Origin: Solirubrobacter phytolaccae
GTDB lineage: Bacteria; Actinomycetota; Thermoleophilia; Solirubrobacterales; Solirubrobacteraceae
Direction of reading: 5' to 3'
Length of the DNA stretch: 64,000 nucleotides
Assembly: GCF_027587195.1 (NCBI RefSeq)
Contig: NZ_JAPDDP010000003.1
Location: 124,001-188,000, forward strand
A program made the translations under genes and the position numbers. A model generated the notes under the pieces. It ran no database searches, was not told the DNA's origin, and was given only the letters and a program-made list of their open reading frames with translations. This document shows positions 31,932-40,429 of the stretch, piece after piece; the first letter of the stretch is position 1; every line of letters begins with the position of its first letter.

Positions 31932-32732
31932 GTGCCCTCAGCCACGATCGAAGACCTCCTCCAACCGCTGCGCGACGCGCCTGAGCGCTCCGCGGTGCTC
32001 CTGGACGTCGACGGCGTGCTCGCGCCGATCGTGGAGCAGCCCGACGACGCCCACATGCCCGAGACGACGCGCCGGCCGTTGATCGAGGTCGCGCGCCGCT
32101 ACGGCGTCGTGGCCTGCGTGTCCGGGCGGCGGGCGTCCGACGCGCGCCGGATCGTCTCCCTCGGCTCGATCGCGTACCTCGGCTCGCACGGCTCCGAGGT
32201 GCTGCGGCCCGGCACGATCGCGCCGGAGATGGACCGGGAGCTGCAGGCGTGGACGCGCCGGGTGCAGGCCTTCGCCCACGACGCCTACGGCGAGAAGCTG
32301 CGGCGCCTGCGCGTCCGGCTGGAGGACAAGGAGGCGATCGCCGCGCTGCACTGGCGCGGCACGCCCGACGAGGAGGACTCGCGGGCCGCGATCGAGGAGG
32401 TCGCCGAGAACGCCGAGGCGGCCGGCTTCGTCACGCACTGGGGCCGCAAGGTGCTGGAGATCCGCCCGCCCGTCCGGATCGACAAGGGCGCCGGGATCGT
32501 CGGCCTGCTGCACTCCACGGACCTCGCCGCCGCCGTCTACGTCGGCGATGACGTGACCGACCTCGACGCCTTCCGCGGGCTCGCCGAGCTGCAGGAACGC
32601 GGGCGGCTCGGCTACGCGCTGCGCGTCGGCGTGCGCTCGGACGAGACGCCGCCGGCCCTCGAGGAAGAGGCCGACACGATGGTCGAGGGCACGGACGGCG
32701 TCCGCGACCTGCTCCGCGCGTTGTTGATCTAG
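31932..32732 (+). CDS. otsB: Trehalose-6-phosphate phosphatase
   Basis: The 266-residue HAD-type phosphatase has L-L-D-V-D-G-V-L-A-P-I near the start (nucleophile Asp), C-V-S-G-R-R, a cap region, K-G-A-G-I and the metal-binding Y-V-G-D-D-V-T-D. The pattern is OtsB-like: trehalose-6-phosphate to trehalose in the cytoplasm. No trehalose-phosphate synthase (OtsA) is in the window. The product ends right where the next gene starts (TAG then GTG). Confidence 0.88.
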   Translation: MPSATIEDLLQPLRDAPERSAVLLDVDGVLAPIVEQPDDAHMPETTRRPLIEVARRYGVVACVSGRRASDARRIVSLGSIAYLGSHGSEVLRPGTIAPEMDRELQAWTRRVQAFAHDAYGEKLRRLRVRLEDKEAIAALHWRGTPDEEDSRAAIEEVAENAEAAGFVTHWGRKVLEIRPPVRIDKGAGIVGLLHSTDLAAAVYVGDDVTDLDAFRGLAELQERGRLGYALRVGVRSDETPPALEEEADTMVEGTDGVRDLLRALLI

Positions 32733-33245
32733 GTGCGCTTCGGCGACTTCCTGAAAGCGACGGTCCTGCTGAGCGCAGCGTCGGCGACGTTGCTCGCCGC
32801 GCTGACCGTGATCGGGATCTCCGGCCAGCTCGACCAGACGCCCGCGATCGTGTGCGCCGTCTGGTGGGTGCTCGCCACCCTCATCGGGACCGTGATGGGC
32901 GCGCGCACGGAGGCCACGGCGCAGATCGCGCGGCTGCTGGCGATGGCGCGCACGGAGCACATGCTCCCCGACCTGCACCCGGCGCGGACGATCCTCAACC
33001 GGCTCTGGCCGCTGCTGATCTCGACGGTCGGCGCGGGCGTGCTGTCGGTGTTCCTGCCGCAGGTGGGCGGGATCGCGGCCGGGTTCGCGATCATCTGGGC
33101 GCTCGCGTGGCGCCGCCAGGAGGCCGCGGTCGCCGCGATCGAGGAACGCGACGGCGCCCGCTTCTACATCGACAAGACGTCACCGCTCGGCGCGATGAAG
33201 CTCGTCCGCACGCCGGGGTTCGGCGGCGACTACCTGCGCGTCTGA
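32733..33245 (+). CDS. Small integral membrane protein, unknown
   Basis: The 170-residue product starts at the GTG directly after the otsB stop. It shows two hydrophobic hairpins (about residues 10-60 and 80-125) and a soluble C-terminus containing D-G-A-R-F-Y-I-D-K-T-S. The function is unknown. Its last 16 nt overlap the convergent ACT-RidA gene. Confidence 0.6.
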   Translation: MRFGDFLKATVLLSAASATLLAALTVIGISGQLDQTPAIVCAVWWVLATLIGTVMGARTEATAQIARLLAMARTEHMLPDLHPARTILNRLWPLLISTVGAGVLSVFLPQVGGIAAGFAIIWALAWRRQEAAVAAIEERDGARFYIDKTSPLGAMKLVRTPGFGGDYLRV

Positions 33246-33964
33246 GCTTCCGCTTCCACCTCAACGGTCCAGCGGGGGTCCAGGAGCGAGTGGATCACCA
33301 GCATCGTCGAGGCGGGCCGCGCATCGGCGAACACCTCGCCGTGGGCGCGCATCGCGCCGTCGACGTCGGCCTCGGGCGTGAGGTAGGTGCGGGTGCGGAC
33401 GACGTCGTCCACGGTCGCGCCCGCCTCGTTGAGCGCCTTCGCGACGATCTCCCAGGCCCGCTTGGCCTGCTCGTAGGTGGACTCGGGGCAGCCGCCGTCG
33501 GGCAGCACCGGGCCGGTGCCGGAGACGAGCACGCGGTCGCCGTCGCGCACCGCGCGTGAGAAGCCGATCACCGGCTCGTACGGCGAGCCCGAGGAGATCA
33601 GTCGCCGGCCCAGGGACTGCAGCGCGGCGAGCGCGGCCTCCAGGTCCGGGGCCTTCACGAGCACGTAGTCGGTGTCGTAGGTGGAGACGGCGAAGATCGA
33701 GATGCCGGCCGCGGCGAGCGGCGTCGCGATCCGCGCGAGCACACCCGTCTCGCTGAACGGGATCGGCCCCGGCACCTGCAGCGCCTTCCAGCCCTCCTCG
33801 ACCGTGACGTCCGGCGGCACGGCCTCCTCCGGGCACACGATCGACAGCTCGTCCGGCGTGCGCGTGATCGACATGAGCCCCTCGTGCAGCTCGAGCGCCC
33901 ACGAGGGCACGCGATCCGACGGCGGGAGGCGGCAGATGGAGTAGGTCCCTTCGAGCACGTTCAT
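33230..33964 (-). CDS. ACT-domain/RidA fusion protein
   Basis: The 244-residue protein joins two domains in one continuous frame. Residues about 1-125 look like the CASTOR/ACT_7-type amino-acid-sensing protein (C-R-L-P-P, F-S-E-T-G-V-L-A-R-I-A-T-P-L, I-F-A-V-S-T-Y-D-T-D-Y-V-L-V). Residues about 127-244 are RidA-like (S-G-T-G-P-V-L-P-D-G, then D-V-V-R-T-R-T-Y-L-T and R-P-A-S-T-M-L-V-I). RidA hydrolyses reactive enamine/imine intermediates of amino-acid metabolism and uses a conserved Arg, which may be R-T-R here. No internal start codon was seen at the junction, so the fusion looks real. It is divergent from a GT4 gene 22 nt away. Confidence 0.8.
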   Translation of the reverse strand: MNVLEGTYSICRLPPSDRVPSWALELHEGLMSITRTPDELSIVCPEEAVPPDVTVEEGWKALQVPGPIPFSETGVLARIATPLAAAGISIFAVSTYDTDYVLVKAPDLEAALAALQSLGRRLISSGSPYEPVIGFSRAVRDGDRVLVSGTGPVLPDGGCPESTYEQAKRAWEIVAKALNEAGATVDDVVRTRTYLTPEADVDGAMRAHGEVFADARPASTMLVIHSLLDPRWTVEVEAEAQTRR

Positions 33965-33971
33965 CTCGCGC

Positions 33972-33978
33972 CAGAATG
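33972..33978. promoter_or_regulatory. Overlapping divergent -10 elements CAGAAT / CATTCT
   Basis: On the plus strand CAGAAT (33972-33977) ends 9 nt before ATG 33987. On the minus strand CATTCT (33978-33973) ends 8 nt before ATG 33964. Only 22 nt separate the two start codons. Confidence 0.4.
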
Positions 33979-33986
33979 CCAGGCCG

Positions 33987-35012
33987 ATGGCCCGAGCCGA
34001 CGTCTTGATCGTGTCCCTCGGCGGCACCGCCGGCCTGCGTGAGGCCGACGAGGAGCTCGCCGCGTCCCTGCGCCGCGCCGGCGCGAGGGTCGAGATCGCC
34101 CGCACGCAGCGCCCGCCGGAGCTGCGCACGTACGCCGCGCTCGAGCTCGCCTGGGCCCTGAACGCCCGCCGGGCCGCCGTGCAGGCGATCCGCGAGCACA
34201 CCCCGCGCGCGGTCCTGTACTCGAGCACCACGGCGGCGCTGCTCGGCCCGGTCCCGGGCGCGATCCGCTTCGACGCGCCCGCGGCCGGCAACCGCCCCGG
34301 CCGCCACGGGATCTGGCAACGCCCGGTGGAGGCGCGCCGCTTCAACGCCGCGCCGCTGCTCGTGCCGTGGAGCGAGGGCGGGCTGGAAGAGGCCCCGACG
34401 CCGCGCGCGGGCGCCGTGATCGTCCCGGTCCCGGTCGAGCCGAGTGGCCCGCCCGAGGTGAAGGACATCGCCGCGCTCACCTACGGCGCGAACCCGGAGA
34501 AGAAGGGCCTGGACCGCGTCCTCGCCGCCTGGGCGCGCAACGGCCGCGCGGGCGAGGAGCTGGTCGTGGCGGGCCTCGACGCGGCCGCGGGCGGCGAATG
34601 GCTGGAGCGGGCGGGCGGGGCCGCCGCGGGCGCCGTGGGCGGCACGGGCGGCACGGGCGGCACGGTGCGGTTCACCGGCATGATCCCGCGCGACGAGTAC
34701 CGCGCGCTGTTGCGGCGAGCCCGCGTCTTCGTCACCGCCCCGCGCCGCGAGGACTACGGCATCGCCCAGCTCGAGGCCCTCGCCGACGGCTGCCTGCTCG
34801 TCACCAACGCGGCGGCAGGGCCGTACGCCGCCCTGCCGCTCGCCTGGGCGCTCGACCCGCGCCTGGTCGGCGACGCGCTGGACGTCCGCGCCGCGCTCGA
34901 CGACCCCGTCCCCGGCTACGCGGCCCGCGCGGCCGCGGCGGTCGCGCCGTTCGGGCGCGCCGCCGTGGACCGCGTGGTCGCCGAGGCGCTGTTGCCGCGG
35001 CTCGTTCCCTAG
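33987..35012 (+). CDS. Glycosyltransferase family 4-like
   Basis: The 341-residue GT-B enzyme has the C-terminal nucleotide-sugar site with N-P-E-K-K-G-L-D-R and R-F-T-G-M-I-P-R-D-E-Y. The E-x7-E-like region shows R-R-E-D-Y-G-I-A-Q-L-E-A-L-A-D-G. The acceptor and sugar are unknown. A short Gly-Gly-Thr tandem (three copies) sits at about residue 220. Its stop shares CTAG at 35009-35012 with the convergent secreted-protein gene. Confidence 0.85.
   Translation: MARADVLIVSLGGTAGLREADEELAASLRRAGARVEIARTQRPPELRTYAALELAWALNARRAAVQAIREHTPRAVLYSSTTAALLGPVPGAIRFDAPAAGNRPGRHGIWQRPVEARRFNAAPLLVPWSEGGLEEAPTPRAGAVIVPVPVEPSGPPEVKDIAALTYGANPEKKGLDRVLAAWARNGRAGEELVVAGLDAAAGGEWLERAGGAAAGAVGGTGGTGGTVRFTGMIPRDEYRALLRRARVFVTAPRREDYGIAQLEALADGCLLVTNAAAGPYAALPLAWALDPRLVGDALDVRAALDDPVPGYAARAAAAVAPFGRAAVDRVVAEALLPRLVP
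34638..34664 (+). repeat. Three tandem copies of GGCGGCACG
   Basis: Perfect 9-nt units add Gly-Gly-Thr triplets to a loop of the glycosyltransferase. Such a run can change length by slippage. Confidence 0.8.
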
Positions 35013-37111
35013 GGCGTGCTGGCCGCGAGCGTGTAGGTCAGCGTCTTCCGGTAGTCGCCGGTCAGCAGCGCGTCCCGGGCGTTGATGCGCTGGCGGAACT
35101 CGACCCGCGCGGGCTCGAGGCTGAAGGGGCTCTGCCAGGCCTGGAGTCGCACCGGGCCTGCGGCCAGCGTCCCGAACGAGCCGCCGGTCCCGCGGGCCTC
35201 GAGCGCGGTCGGCAGCGCGGCGGTGCCGTTGACGAGCCGCCCCGTCGCGGTCGTGCTCGGATCGTGCACCGTCAGCACCGCGGCCCCGGTCGTCGACGTC
35301 GCGGTCACGTCCATCGACGCGAGGTAGTCGCGCGTCAGACCGGGCGAGAACGTCCCGAAGCGGGGCGGCGCGCCCAGGCTGAGCGACAGCACCGGCGCCA
35401 CCGTGCCGACGATGTCCCCGATCGCGGAGGTCGACTCCGGGCAGTTGAGCACGAGATCGAGGTTCGTGACCTCGGGCGGGATCTCGAGCACACCCGATTC
35501 GACGAAGTCCTTGCTCGGGTCCTGCGGGTCGGTGCACCCGGCCTTGCTCGCGCGCACCTTGTAGAAGCCCTTTGCGACGAGCCAGGCGTACTCGCCGCGC
35601 GTGCCCGTGCGGTCGGGGTTGCGGCGGTTGCTCGGGGACATGATCGTGCTGCCGTCCGGCACGACCGTGAACGGGCCGCCCGCGTCGTCGGAGCGCAGCA
35701 GCGTGACCGTCGCGTCCTCGACCGCGGCCCCGGAGGGCGTGAGCACGCGCCCGCTCGGGTCCAGGTAGATGTCGAACTCGAGGGGCGGTGTCGACCCGTC
35801 CGGGCAGGTGATCTCGTAGCGGAACGTGACGCGATCGGGTTGCCAGCTCAAGCCGCCCGGGAAGCTCGCCACGTACTGGCCGGGCTGGGTCGCCGATTCC
35901 GGGAGCACCGTCGTGAGCAGCCGCTGGCCGGAGCTCGCGAAGACCCGCAGGATGACCAGCGCGCCGGGGCAGGCCGTCGTCGTGACGTCGAAGTCGGTCG
36001 TGTTGTCGATGCTCGGCAGCCCGAGCAGGTTCAGGTGCCACGGCGTGATCGTGGTCCCGTCCGGCACGAGGAGCGGCCGGCCGAGCACGATCTTGTTCGC
36101 GGTCACCGCCGGGCTCGTGGCCGGGATCTGGAGCGGGATCGTCTCGGGCAGCACGCCCGCGAGGATCGCGTTCGCCGTCACGGTGTGCGGTCCCGGAGCG
36201 AGCCCCGTCAGCGTGTAGTCGCCGTTGGCGTCGGTGTTGCCGCTGACGCACGGGCCCGGATTCGTCGGGCAGATCTCGATGCTGCTGAGCACCGGGTTGC
36301 CCTTGTTGTCCACGACCTGGCCCGACACCGAGATGCCGGTCGCGGCGCCGCCGCCGCGGAACAGGAACGTGTAGCGGCCGAGGATCGTCGAGTTCAACGA
36401 GCCCTTGGTCAGCCCGGTCGGCGAGCTGTCGAGCAGCGCGCCGGGAACCGTCGACCCAGGCAGCTCGAATAGCTTCGGCGCCAAGCGATCGCCGTTGCCG
36501 TAGCCGACCCGCGCCGGACGGCCGCCGAGGCCGTTCGTCCCACCGTCGAAGTCCCCGCTCTCCCACTCGACCTTGTCGTAGTTGAACTGGACGTCGAAGT
36601 CGCCCGGCACGCCCGGCGACGCTGACTGGTCGATCAACAGCAGCTGGAACGTGTTGCGGCGGTTGTCGTGCACGTCGCCATAGCCCACACCCTGGTTGGA
36701 CGACCCGACCCAGTTCGCGCAGAAGACGTCGACGCCGCCGATCTTCGTGGTGCCCCACGTCACCAGGCCCGAGAACGCGCCACGCGTGTCGACATCGGCG
36801 TAGAACGGCGCGATCACCGGCTGGCCCGCCGCGGCCAGGTCCTGCCGGGTGTTCGGCCGCTCGAACGGATGCCCGTTGAACGCGACGTGGCCGTTGTTGC
36901 TGAGCCACAGCCGCGTGTAGCTCTTGCCGAACAGGTTCACCGCGAACGGCAGCGGGATCGCCGCGGTCGCGGAGTCGTTCGCCGGGACCGTGTTGCTCAT
37001 GCACGCCGGGTCCTGCACGACCGCCGCCGCGTGCACGGGCGTGGACGGCAACGCGAGCACGACACCTGCCGCCAGCACGGCGACCGGCGCACACCTCTTC
37101 ACCCATCTCAT
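35009..37111 (-). CDS. Secreted nidogen-like (NIDO) protein with carboxypeptidase-regulatory-like domains
   Basis: The 700-residue protein has a Sec signal peptide (to about residue 29). Its NIDO-like region includes L-W-L-S-N-N-G-H-V-A-F-N-G, I-A-P-F-Y-A-D-V-D-T-R, Y-G-T-T-K-like W-G-T-T-K and F-Q-L-L-L-I. A carboxypeptidase-regulatory-like domain follows near residue 285 (V-S-G-Q-V-V-D-N-K-G-N-P-V ... D-A-N-G-D-Y-T-L-T-G-L), and a second similar one at about 475. NIDO domains occur in extracellular adhesion-type proteins. It has a strong AGGAGG 7 nt before the ATG. Function on the surface is inferred. Confidence 0.75.
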   Translation of the reverse strand: MRWVKRCAPVAVLAAGVVLALPSTPVHAAAVVQDPACMSNTVPANDSATAAIPLPFAVNLFGKSYTRLWLSNNGHVAFNGHPFERPNTRQDLAAAGQPVIAPFYADVDTRGAFSGLVTWGTTKIGGVDVFCANWVGSSNQGVGYGDVHDNRRNTFQLLLIDQSASPGVPGDFDVQFNYDKVEWESGDFDGGTNGLGGRPARVGYGNGDRLAPKLFELPGSTVPGALLDSSPTGLTKGSLNSTILGRYTFLFRGGGAATGISVSGQVVDNKGNPVLSSIEICPTNPGPCVSGNTDANGDYTLTGLAPGPHTVTANAILAGVLPETIPLQIPATSPAVTANKIVLGRPLLVPDGTTITPWHLNLLGLPSIDNTTDFDVTTTACPGALVILRVFASSGQRLLTTVLPESATQPGQYVASFPGGLSWQPDRVTFRYEITCPDGSTPPLEFDIYLDPSGRVLTPSGAAVEDATVTLLRSDDAGGPFTVVPDGSTIMSPSNRRNPDRTGTRGEYAWLVAKGFYKVRASKAGCTDPQDPSKDFVESGVLEIPPEVTNLDLVLNCPESTSAIGDIVGTVAPVLSLSLGAPPRFGTFSPGLTRDYLASMDVTATSTTGAAVLTVHDPSTTATGRLVNGTAALPTALEARGTGGSFGTLAAGPVRLQAWQSPFSLEPARVEFRQRINARDALLTGDYRKTLTYTLAASTP

Positions 37112-37118
37112 GGCACGA

Positions 37119-37124
37119 CCTCCT
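37119..37124 (-). promoter_or_regulatory. Shine-Dalgarno AGGAGG of the NIDO gene
   Basis: Minus-strand AGGAGG lies 7 nt before ATG 37111. It is one of the strongest ribosome-binding sites in the window and fixes the start. Confidence 0.75.
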
Positions 37125-37178
37125 ACGGACTCGGGAGTTCCTTCCGAGCCGTAGAGGGCTTCACGTGCCTCGGTTGAT

Positions 37179-38942
37179 CTACTTCTTATGCAAGCCTGGA
37201 TCTTCGGCTAGTGACCGCTTGCGGAGCTTGGCGAACTCCGCCCACGGGCGCGTGTTGGCCACCTGCTCAGGGGTGAGCCAGGCGCGGCGCGCGGTCGCGA
37301 CGCCGTAGCGGAGGTTGCCCAGCGTCTCCGCGCCGTGCGCGTCGGAGTCGATCAGGATCGTCACGCCCGCCGCGGCCGCGGCGCGGGCGTAGATGTCGTT
37401 CATGTCGCGGCGGTCCGGGGCCGAGTTGATCTCGATCATCGTGCCGTTGGCGGCCGCCGCTTCGATCACGCGGCTCATGTCGATCGCGTACGCGGGGCGG
37501 GCCTCGATCTTGCGGCCCGTCGGATGGCCGATCGCGTCCAGCCACGGGTGGTTGATCGCCGTGATCATGCGCTCGGTCATCGCGGCCTCGTCCATGCCGA
37601 AGGACGTGTGGACCGAGCCGATCACCCAGTCCAGGCGCTGCAGGAGCTCGTCCGGGTAGTCCAGCGAGCCGTCCGGGAGGATGTTGGACTCCGTGCCCGC
37701 GAGCACGGTGAAGCCGTCCAGGCGTTCGTTCAAGGCCGCGATCTCGTCGATCCGCGCCTCCAGCGCCTCGGGGGTGACGTGGTTGCCGAACCCGTGCGAG
37801 GCCGAGTGGTCGGTGATCGCGAGGTACTCGTAGCCGAGCTGCTGCGCCGCCGCGACCATCTCCTCGAGCGTGTTGCGGCCGTCCGACAAGGTCGTGTGGC
37901 AGTGCAGGTCGCCGCGCATTTCGTCGAGCGTGATCAGCTCCGGCAGCTCGCCCTTGAGCGCCGCGTCGAGCTCCCCGCGCCCCTCGCGCAGCTCGGGCGG
38001 GATCCACGGCAGGCCGAGCCGCTCGTAGACCTCCTCCTCGGTCGCGCAGCGCGTCGTCTCGCCGGTCTCGTCGTCGAGCACGCCGTACTCGGAGATGTGC
38101 AGGCCGCGCTTGACCATCGCCTCGCGCAGCTGCACGTTGTGGGCCTTGGAGCCCGTGAAGTGCTGCAACACGTTGCCGAACTGGTCGGGTGCGACGACCT
38201 TCAGGTCCACCTTCATGCCCGAGTGGGTGACCACGCGGGCGCCGGCCGGGCCGCTCTGCTGGACGGACTCGACGAGCTCGAGGCCCGCCAGCGTGTCGAC
38301 GAGCGCCTGCGCGTCGGACGCGGTGGCGATGATGTCGATGTCCTTGACCGAGTCGCCCCAGCGGCGCGCGGAGCCCGCGACCTCGACCTGATCGGACGAC
38401 GGATGCTCGCGCAGCGCGCCGGCGATCTGCTCGGCGATCGGCAGCGCGCGGGAGAGCACGACGCGCTCCGCGGGCGCGCCGCCGGCCGCCTCGTGCGCGG
38501 CGAGCGCCTTGAGCAGGTTCTCCTCGCCCTTGGGCCCGAAGCCCTTGACCGCGCGCACCTGCTCCTGCTCGGCTGCGGCCCGCAGCGCCTCGAGCGAGTC
38601 GACGCCGAGCGCGTCGTAGAGCTGGCGCGCCCGCTTGGCGCCGAACCCGGGCAGCTTGGTCATCTCGACCAGCCCGGCGGGGAACTTGGCGCGCAGCTTG
38701 ACGGCGGACGGGATGTCCCCGGTCTCGTCGAGGGCGCGCAGCTTCTCCTCGAGCGTCTTGCCGATCCCCGGCACGGTCGTGACCTTGCCCTCGCGGGTGA
38801 GGCCCATGATCGAGACGGAGGAGTCGCGCACGGCCTTGGCCGCCGTGCGGTAGGCGATCACTCGATAGGAGACGGCTCCGTCGAGCTCGTAGAGATCGCC
38901 CAGCTCATCCAGCCGGGCGGCAATGTCGGCGTTGGTGTGCAT
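37179..38942 (-). CDS. polX: Family X DNA polymerase/PHP exonuclease
   Basis: The 587-residue protein has helix-hairpin-helix repeats (V-P-G-I-G-K-T-L-E-E and L-P-G-F-G-A-K-R-A). The Pol-beta-type palm carries G-S-A-R-R-x6-K-D-I-D-I with two Asp and V-D-L-K as the third. The C-terminal PHP domain shows D-L-H-C-H-T-T-L-S-D-G, D-H-S, and D-S-D-A-H near the end. This is bacterial PolX, a gap-filling polymerase with metal-dependent 3'-5' exonuclease activity in base-excision repair. It starts at ATG 38942, not further upstream, because homology begins there. TAGGTT precedes it by 10 nt. Confidence 0.95.
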   Translation of the reverse strand: MHTNADIAARLDELGDLYELDGAVSYRVIAYRTAAKAVRDSSVSIMGLTREGKVTTVPGIGKTLEEKLRALDETGDIPSAVKLRAKFPAGLVEMTKLPGFGAKRARQLYDALGVDSLEALRAAAEQEQVRAVKGFGPKGEENLLKALAAHEAAGGAPAERVVLSRALPIAEQIAGALREHPSSDQVEVAGSARRWGDSVKDIDIIATASDAQALVDTLAGLELVESVQQSGPAGARVVTHSGMKVDLKVVAPDQFGNVLQHFTGSKAHNVQLREAMVKRGLHISEYGVLDDETGETTRCATEEEVYERLGLPWIPPELREGRGELDAALKGELPELITLDEMRGDLHCHTTLSDGRNTLEEMVAAAQQLGYEYLAITDHSASHGFGNHVTPEALEARIDEIAALNERLDGFTVLAGTESNILPDGSLDYPDELLQRLDWVIGSVHTSFGMDEAAMTERMITAINHPWLDAIGHPTGRKIEARPAYAIDMSRVIEAAAANGTMIEINSAPDRRDMNDIYARAAAAAGVTILIDSDAHGAETLGNLRYGVATARRAWLTPEQVANTRPWAEFAKLRKRSLAEDPGLHKK

Positions 38943-38951
38943 CGGCCCCGT

Positions 38952-38958
38952 TAACCTA
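38952..38958. promoter_or_regulatory. Overlapping divergent -10 elements TAACCT / TAGGTT
   Basis: Plus TAACCT (38952-38957) serves ATG 38970 after 12 nt. Minus TAGGTT (38958-38953) serves ATG 38942 after 10 nt. Only 27 nt separate the two start codons. Confidence 0.45.
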
Positions 38959-38969
38959 CGCGCCTCGCT

Positions 38970-39737
38970 ATGGACGGCTCCGTTTGGGTGATCCTGCCGA
39001 CCTACAACGAAGCCGACAACTTGGAGGCCGTCGTAGGGGGCATTCGCGCGGCCACGCCCGAGGTTCACATCCTCGTCGTGGACGACAACTCGCCCGACGG
39101 CACGGGCAGGCTGGCCGACGGCATGGCCGAGACGGACGCGCGGCTGCACGTCCTCCATCGCCCGGGGAAGTCCGGCCTCGGCCGCGCGTACACCGCCGGC
39201 TTCGCGTACGCGCTCGAGCAGGACGCGGGCTACGTGGTCGAGATGGACGCGGACCTCTCGCACGACCCGGCCGACCTGCCGCGGCTGATCGCGGCCGCGG
39301 TCGACGGCGCCGACCTCGTGCTCGGCTCGCGCTACACGACCGGCGGCGGGATCGAGAACTGGGGCCTGGAGCGGCGGATCATCTCGCGCGTCGGCTGCAG
39401 CTACGCGCGGCGCGTGCTCGGCGTGAAGGTGCGCGACCTCACCGGCGGCTTCAAGTGCTTCCGCGCCGAGACGCTGCGCGCGATCGACGCCGCCAGCGCC
39501 GAGGCGCAGGGCTACGGCTTCCAGGTCGAGCTCACGTACCGCGTGCTCTCGCTCGGGCTGAAGGTGGTCGAGGTGCCGATCCGCTTCCGCGAGCGCCGGC
39601 TCGGCGAGTCCAAGATGTCCGCCCACATCGCCCTCGAGGCGGCGTGGCGCGTTCCGGCGTTGCGGTTCGGACCTCGGCGGTGGCGTCCGCTTGAGGCCGC
39701 GCGCAGCAGCGCCGATGCAGTACCCAATGAAGGCTGA
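38970..39737 (+). CDS. Polyprenol-phosphate mannose synthase-like GT2 (Dpm1-type)
   Basis: The 255-residue GT2 has V-I-L-P-T-Y-N-E-A-D-N, D-D-N-S-P-D-G-T, M-D-A-D-L-S-H-D-P, G-S-R-Y and R-E-R-R-L-G-E-S-K-M-S, which match polyprenol monophosphomannose synthases closely. It makes polyprenyl-phosphate-mannose at the membrane, a donor for GT39-like transferases such as that at 21594. It lacks the long C-terminal membrane part of actinobacterial Ppm1 fusions. It is followed by a SpoIIM-like gene that overlaps its end. Confidence 0.92.
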   Translation: MDGSVWVILPTYNEADNLEAVVGGIRAATPEVHILVVDDNSPDGTGRLADGMAETDARLHVLHRPGKSGLGRAYTAGFAYALEQDAGYVVEMDADLSHDPADLPRLIAAAVDGADLVLGSRYTTGGGIENWGLERRIISRVGCSYARRVLGVKVRDLTGGFKCFRAETLRAIDAASAEAQGYGFQVELTYRVLSLGLKVVEVPIRFRERRLGESKMSAHIALEAAWRVPALRFGPRRWRPLEAARSSADAVPNEG

Positions 39738-40395
39738 CTCGCTCGCCGTCGTCCAGGGCTGGCCGCACACCCGCGCCACGCTGCGCCGGTGGAACGCCAA
39801 CCCCTGGCGGATGTTCGGCGCGTGGGCGTTCGGGTCGCTGCTGGTCACCGCGCTGCTGCTGGCCGCGACCTGGTTCGTGGCCGACAACGCGCTACCCGAC
39901 TCCACGCGCCACAGCTACCCCGGGCTCACCCGCCCCGCGACGCTGGAGGACTTCGGCTTTGTCCTGCGCCGCAACTTCACGGTGCTGGCGCTGCACGCCC
40001 TGGCCTGCGTGGCCGGGTTCATGGCGGGCTGGGTCCGCCCCGGCGAGCGCGCGACGCGCGCCCAGCGCCATGCCGCGCCCCTCGCGATCATCTTCGTCAC
40101 CGCGGCCACGCTCTTCTCCCTCATCGCGCAGGCCAACGCGCTCGGTCACGGTGCCGCCGACCTGGCCTGGATGCTGAACGTGGAACCGCATACGCTGTTG
40201 CTGCGCCTGCTTCCCCACGCGCTGCCGGAGCTGTTCGCCGTCTTCCTGCCGCTCGCGGCGTGGTCGATCGCCAGCCGACGTGGCGCATGGGACGAGCTCT
40301 TGGCGGCAACAATCGCGACAACGGCGATCGCGGGCCCGCTGGTGCTCCTCGCGGCCGCCATCGAGACCTGGGTGACACCGCTATACTTTTTATAG
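39727..40395 (+). CDS. SpoIIM-family (stage II sporulation protein M-like) membrane protein
   Basis: The 222-residue protein (ATG 39727; ATG 39715 is possible) has about five membrane segments. Features such as R-R-N-F, N-A-L-G-H-G, and L-L-P-H-A-L-P-E-L-F-A-V-F-L look like the SpoIIM/DUF95 family. In Bacillus SpoIIM is part of the peptidoglycan-degrading engulfment machine, but the family is widespread in non-sporulating bacteria. No sporulation genes are near. The stop lies inside an A+T-rich inverted repeat. Confidence 0.7.
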   Translation: MKADSLAVVQGWPHTRATLRRWNANPWRMFGAWAFGSLLVTALLLAATWFVADNALPDSTRHSYPGLTRPATLEDFGFVLRRNFTVLALHALACVAGFMAGWVRPGERATRAQRHAAPLAIIFVTAATLFSLIAQANALGHGAADLAWMLNVEPHTLLLRLLPHALPELFAVFLPLAAWSIASRRGAWDELLAATIATTAIAGPLVLLAAAIETWVTPLYFL

Positions 40396-40397
40396 CG
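40379..40397. promoter_or_regulatory. A+T-rich perfect inverted repeat / candidate trxA promoter
   Basis: CGCTATA (40379-40385) and TATAGCG (40391-40397) flank the loop CTTTT. It includes TATACT (40382-40387), a good -10. Transcription would start about 35 nt before the trxA ATG, leaving a leader with AAGGGA. It could also be an operator. Confidence 0.45.
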
Positions 40398-40429
40398 ACC
40401 CGAGACTTCCCGAAGGGACCTTTTCAGCC

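Noticed and set aside
34367-36472. Large plus-strand frame of 701 residues across the GT4 gene and the NIDO gene
   Set aside because: It crosses the real stop of the GT4 gene in another frame and gives an Arg-rich product without motifs.
33261-37106. Minus-strand frame of 1281 residues
   Set aside because: It is an off-frame reading of the NIDO gene continuing into the ACT-RidA region; no known domains in this frame.
39727-40395. Evidence of sporulation
   Set aside because: SpoIIM-like proteins are common in non-sporulating bacteria and no other sporulation gene is in the window.
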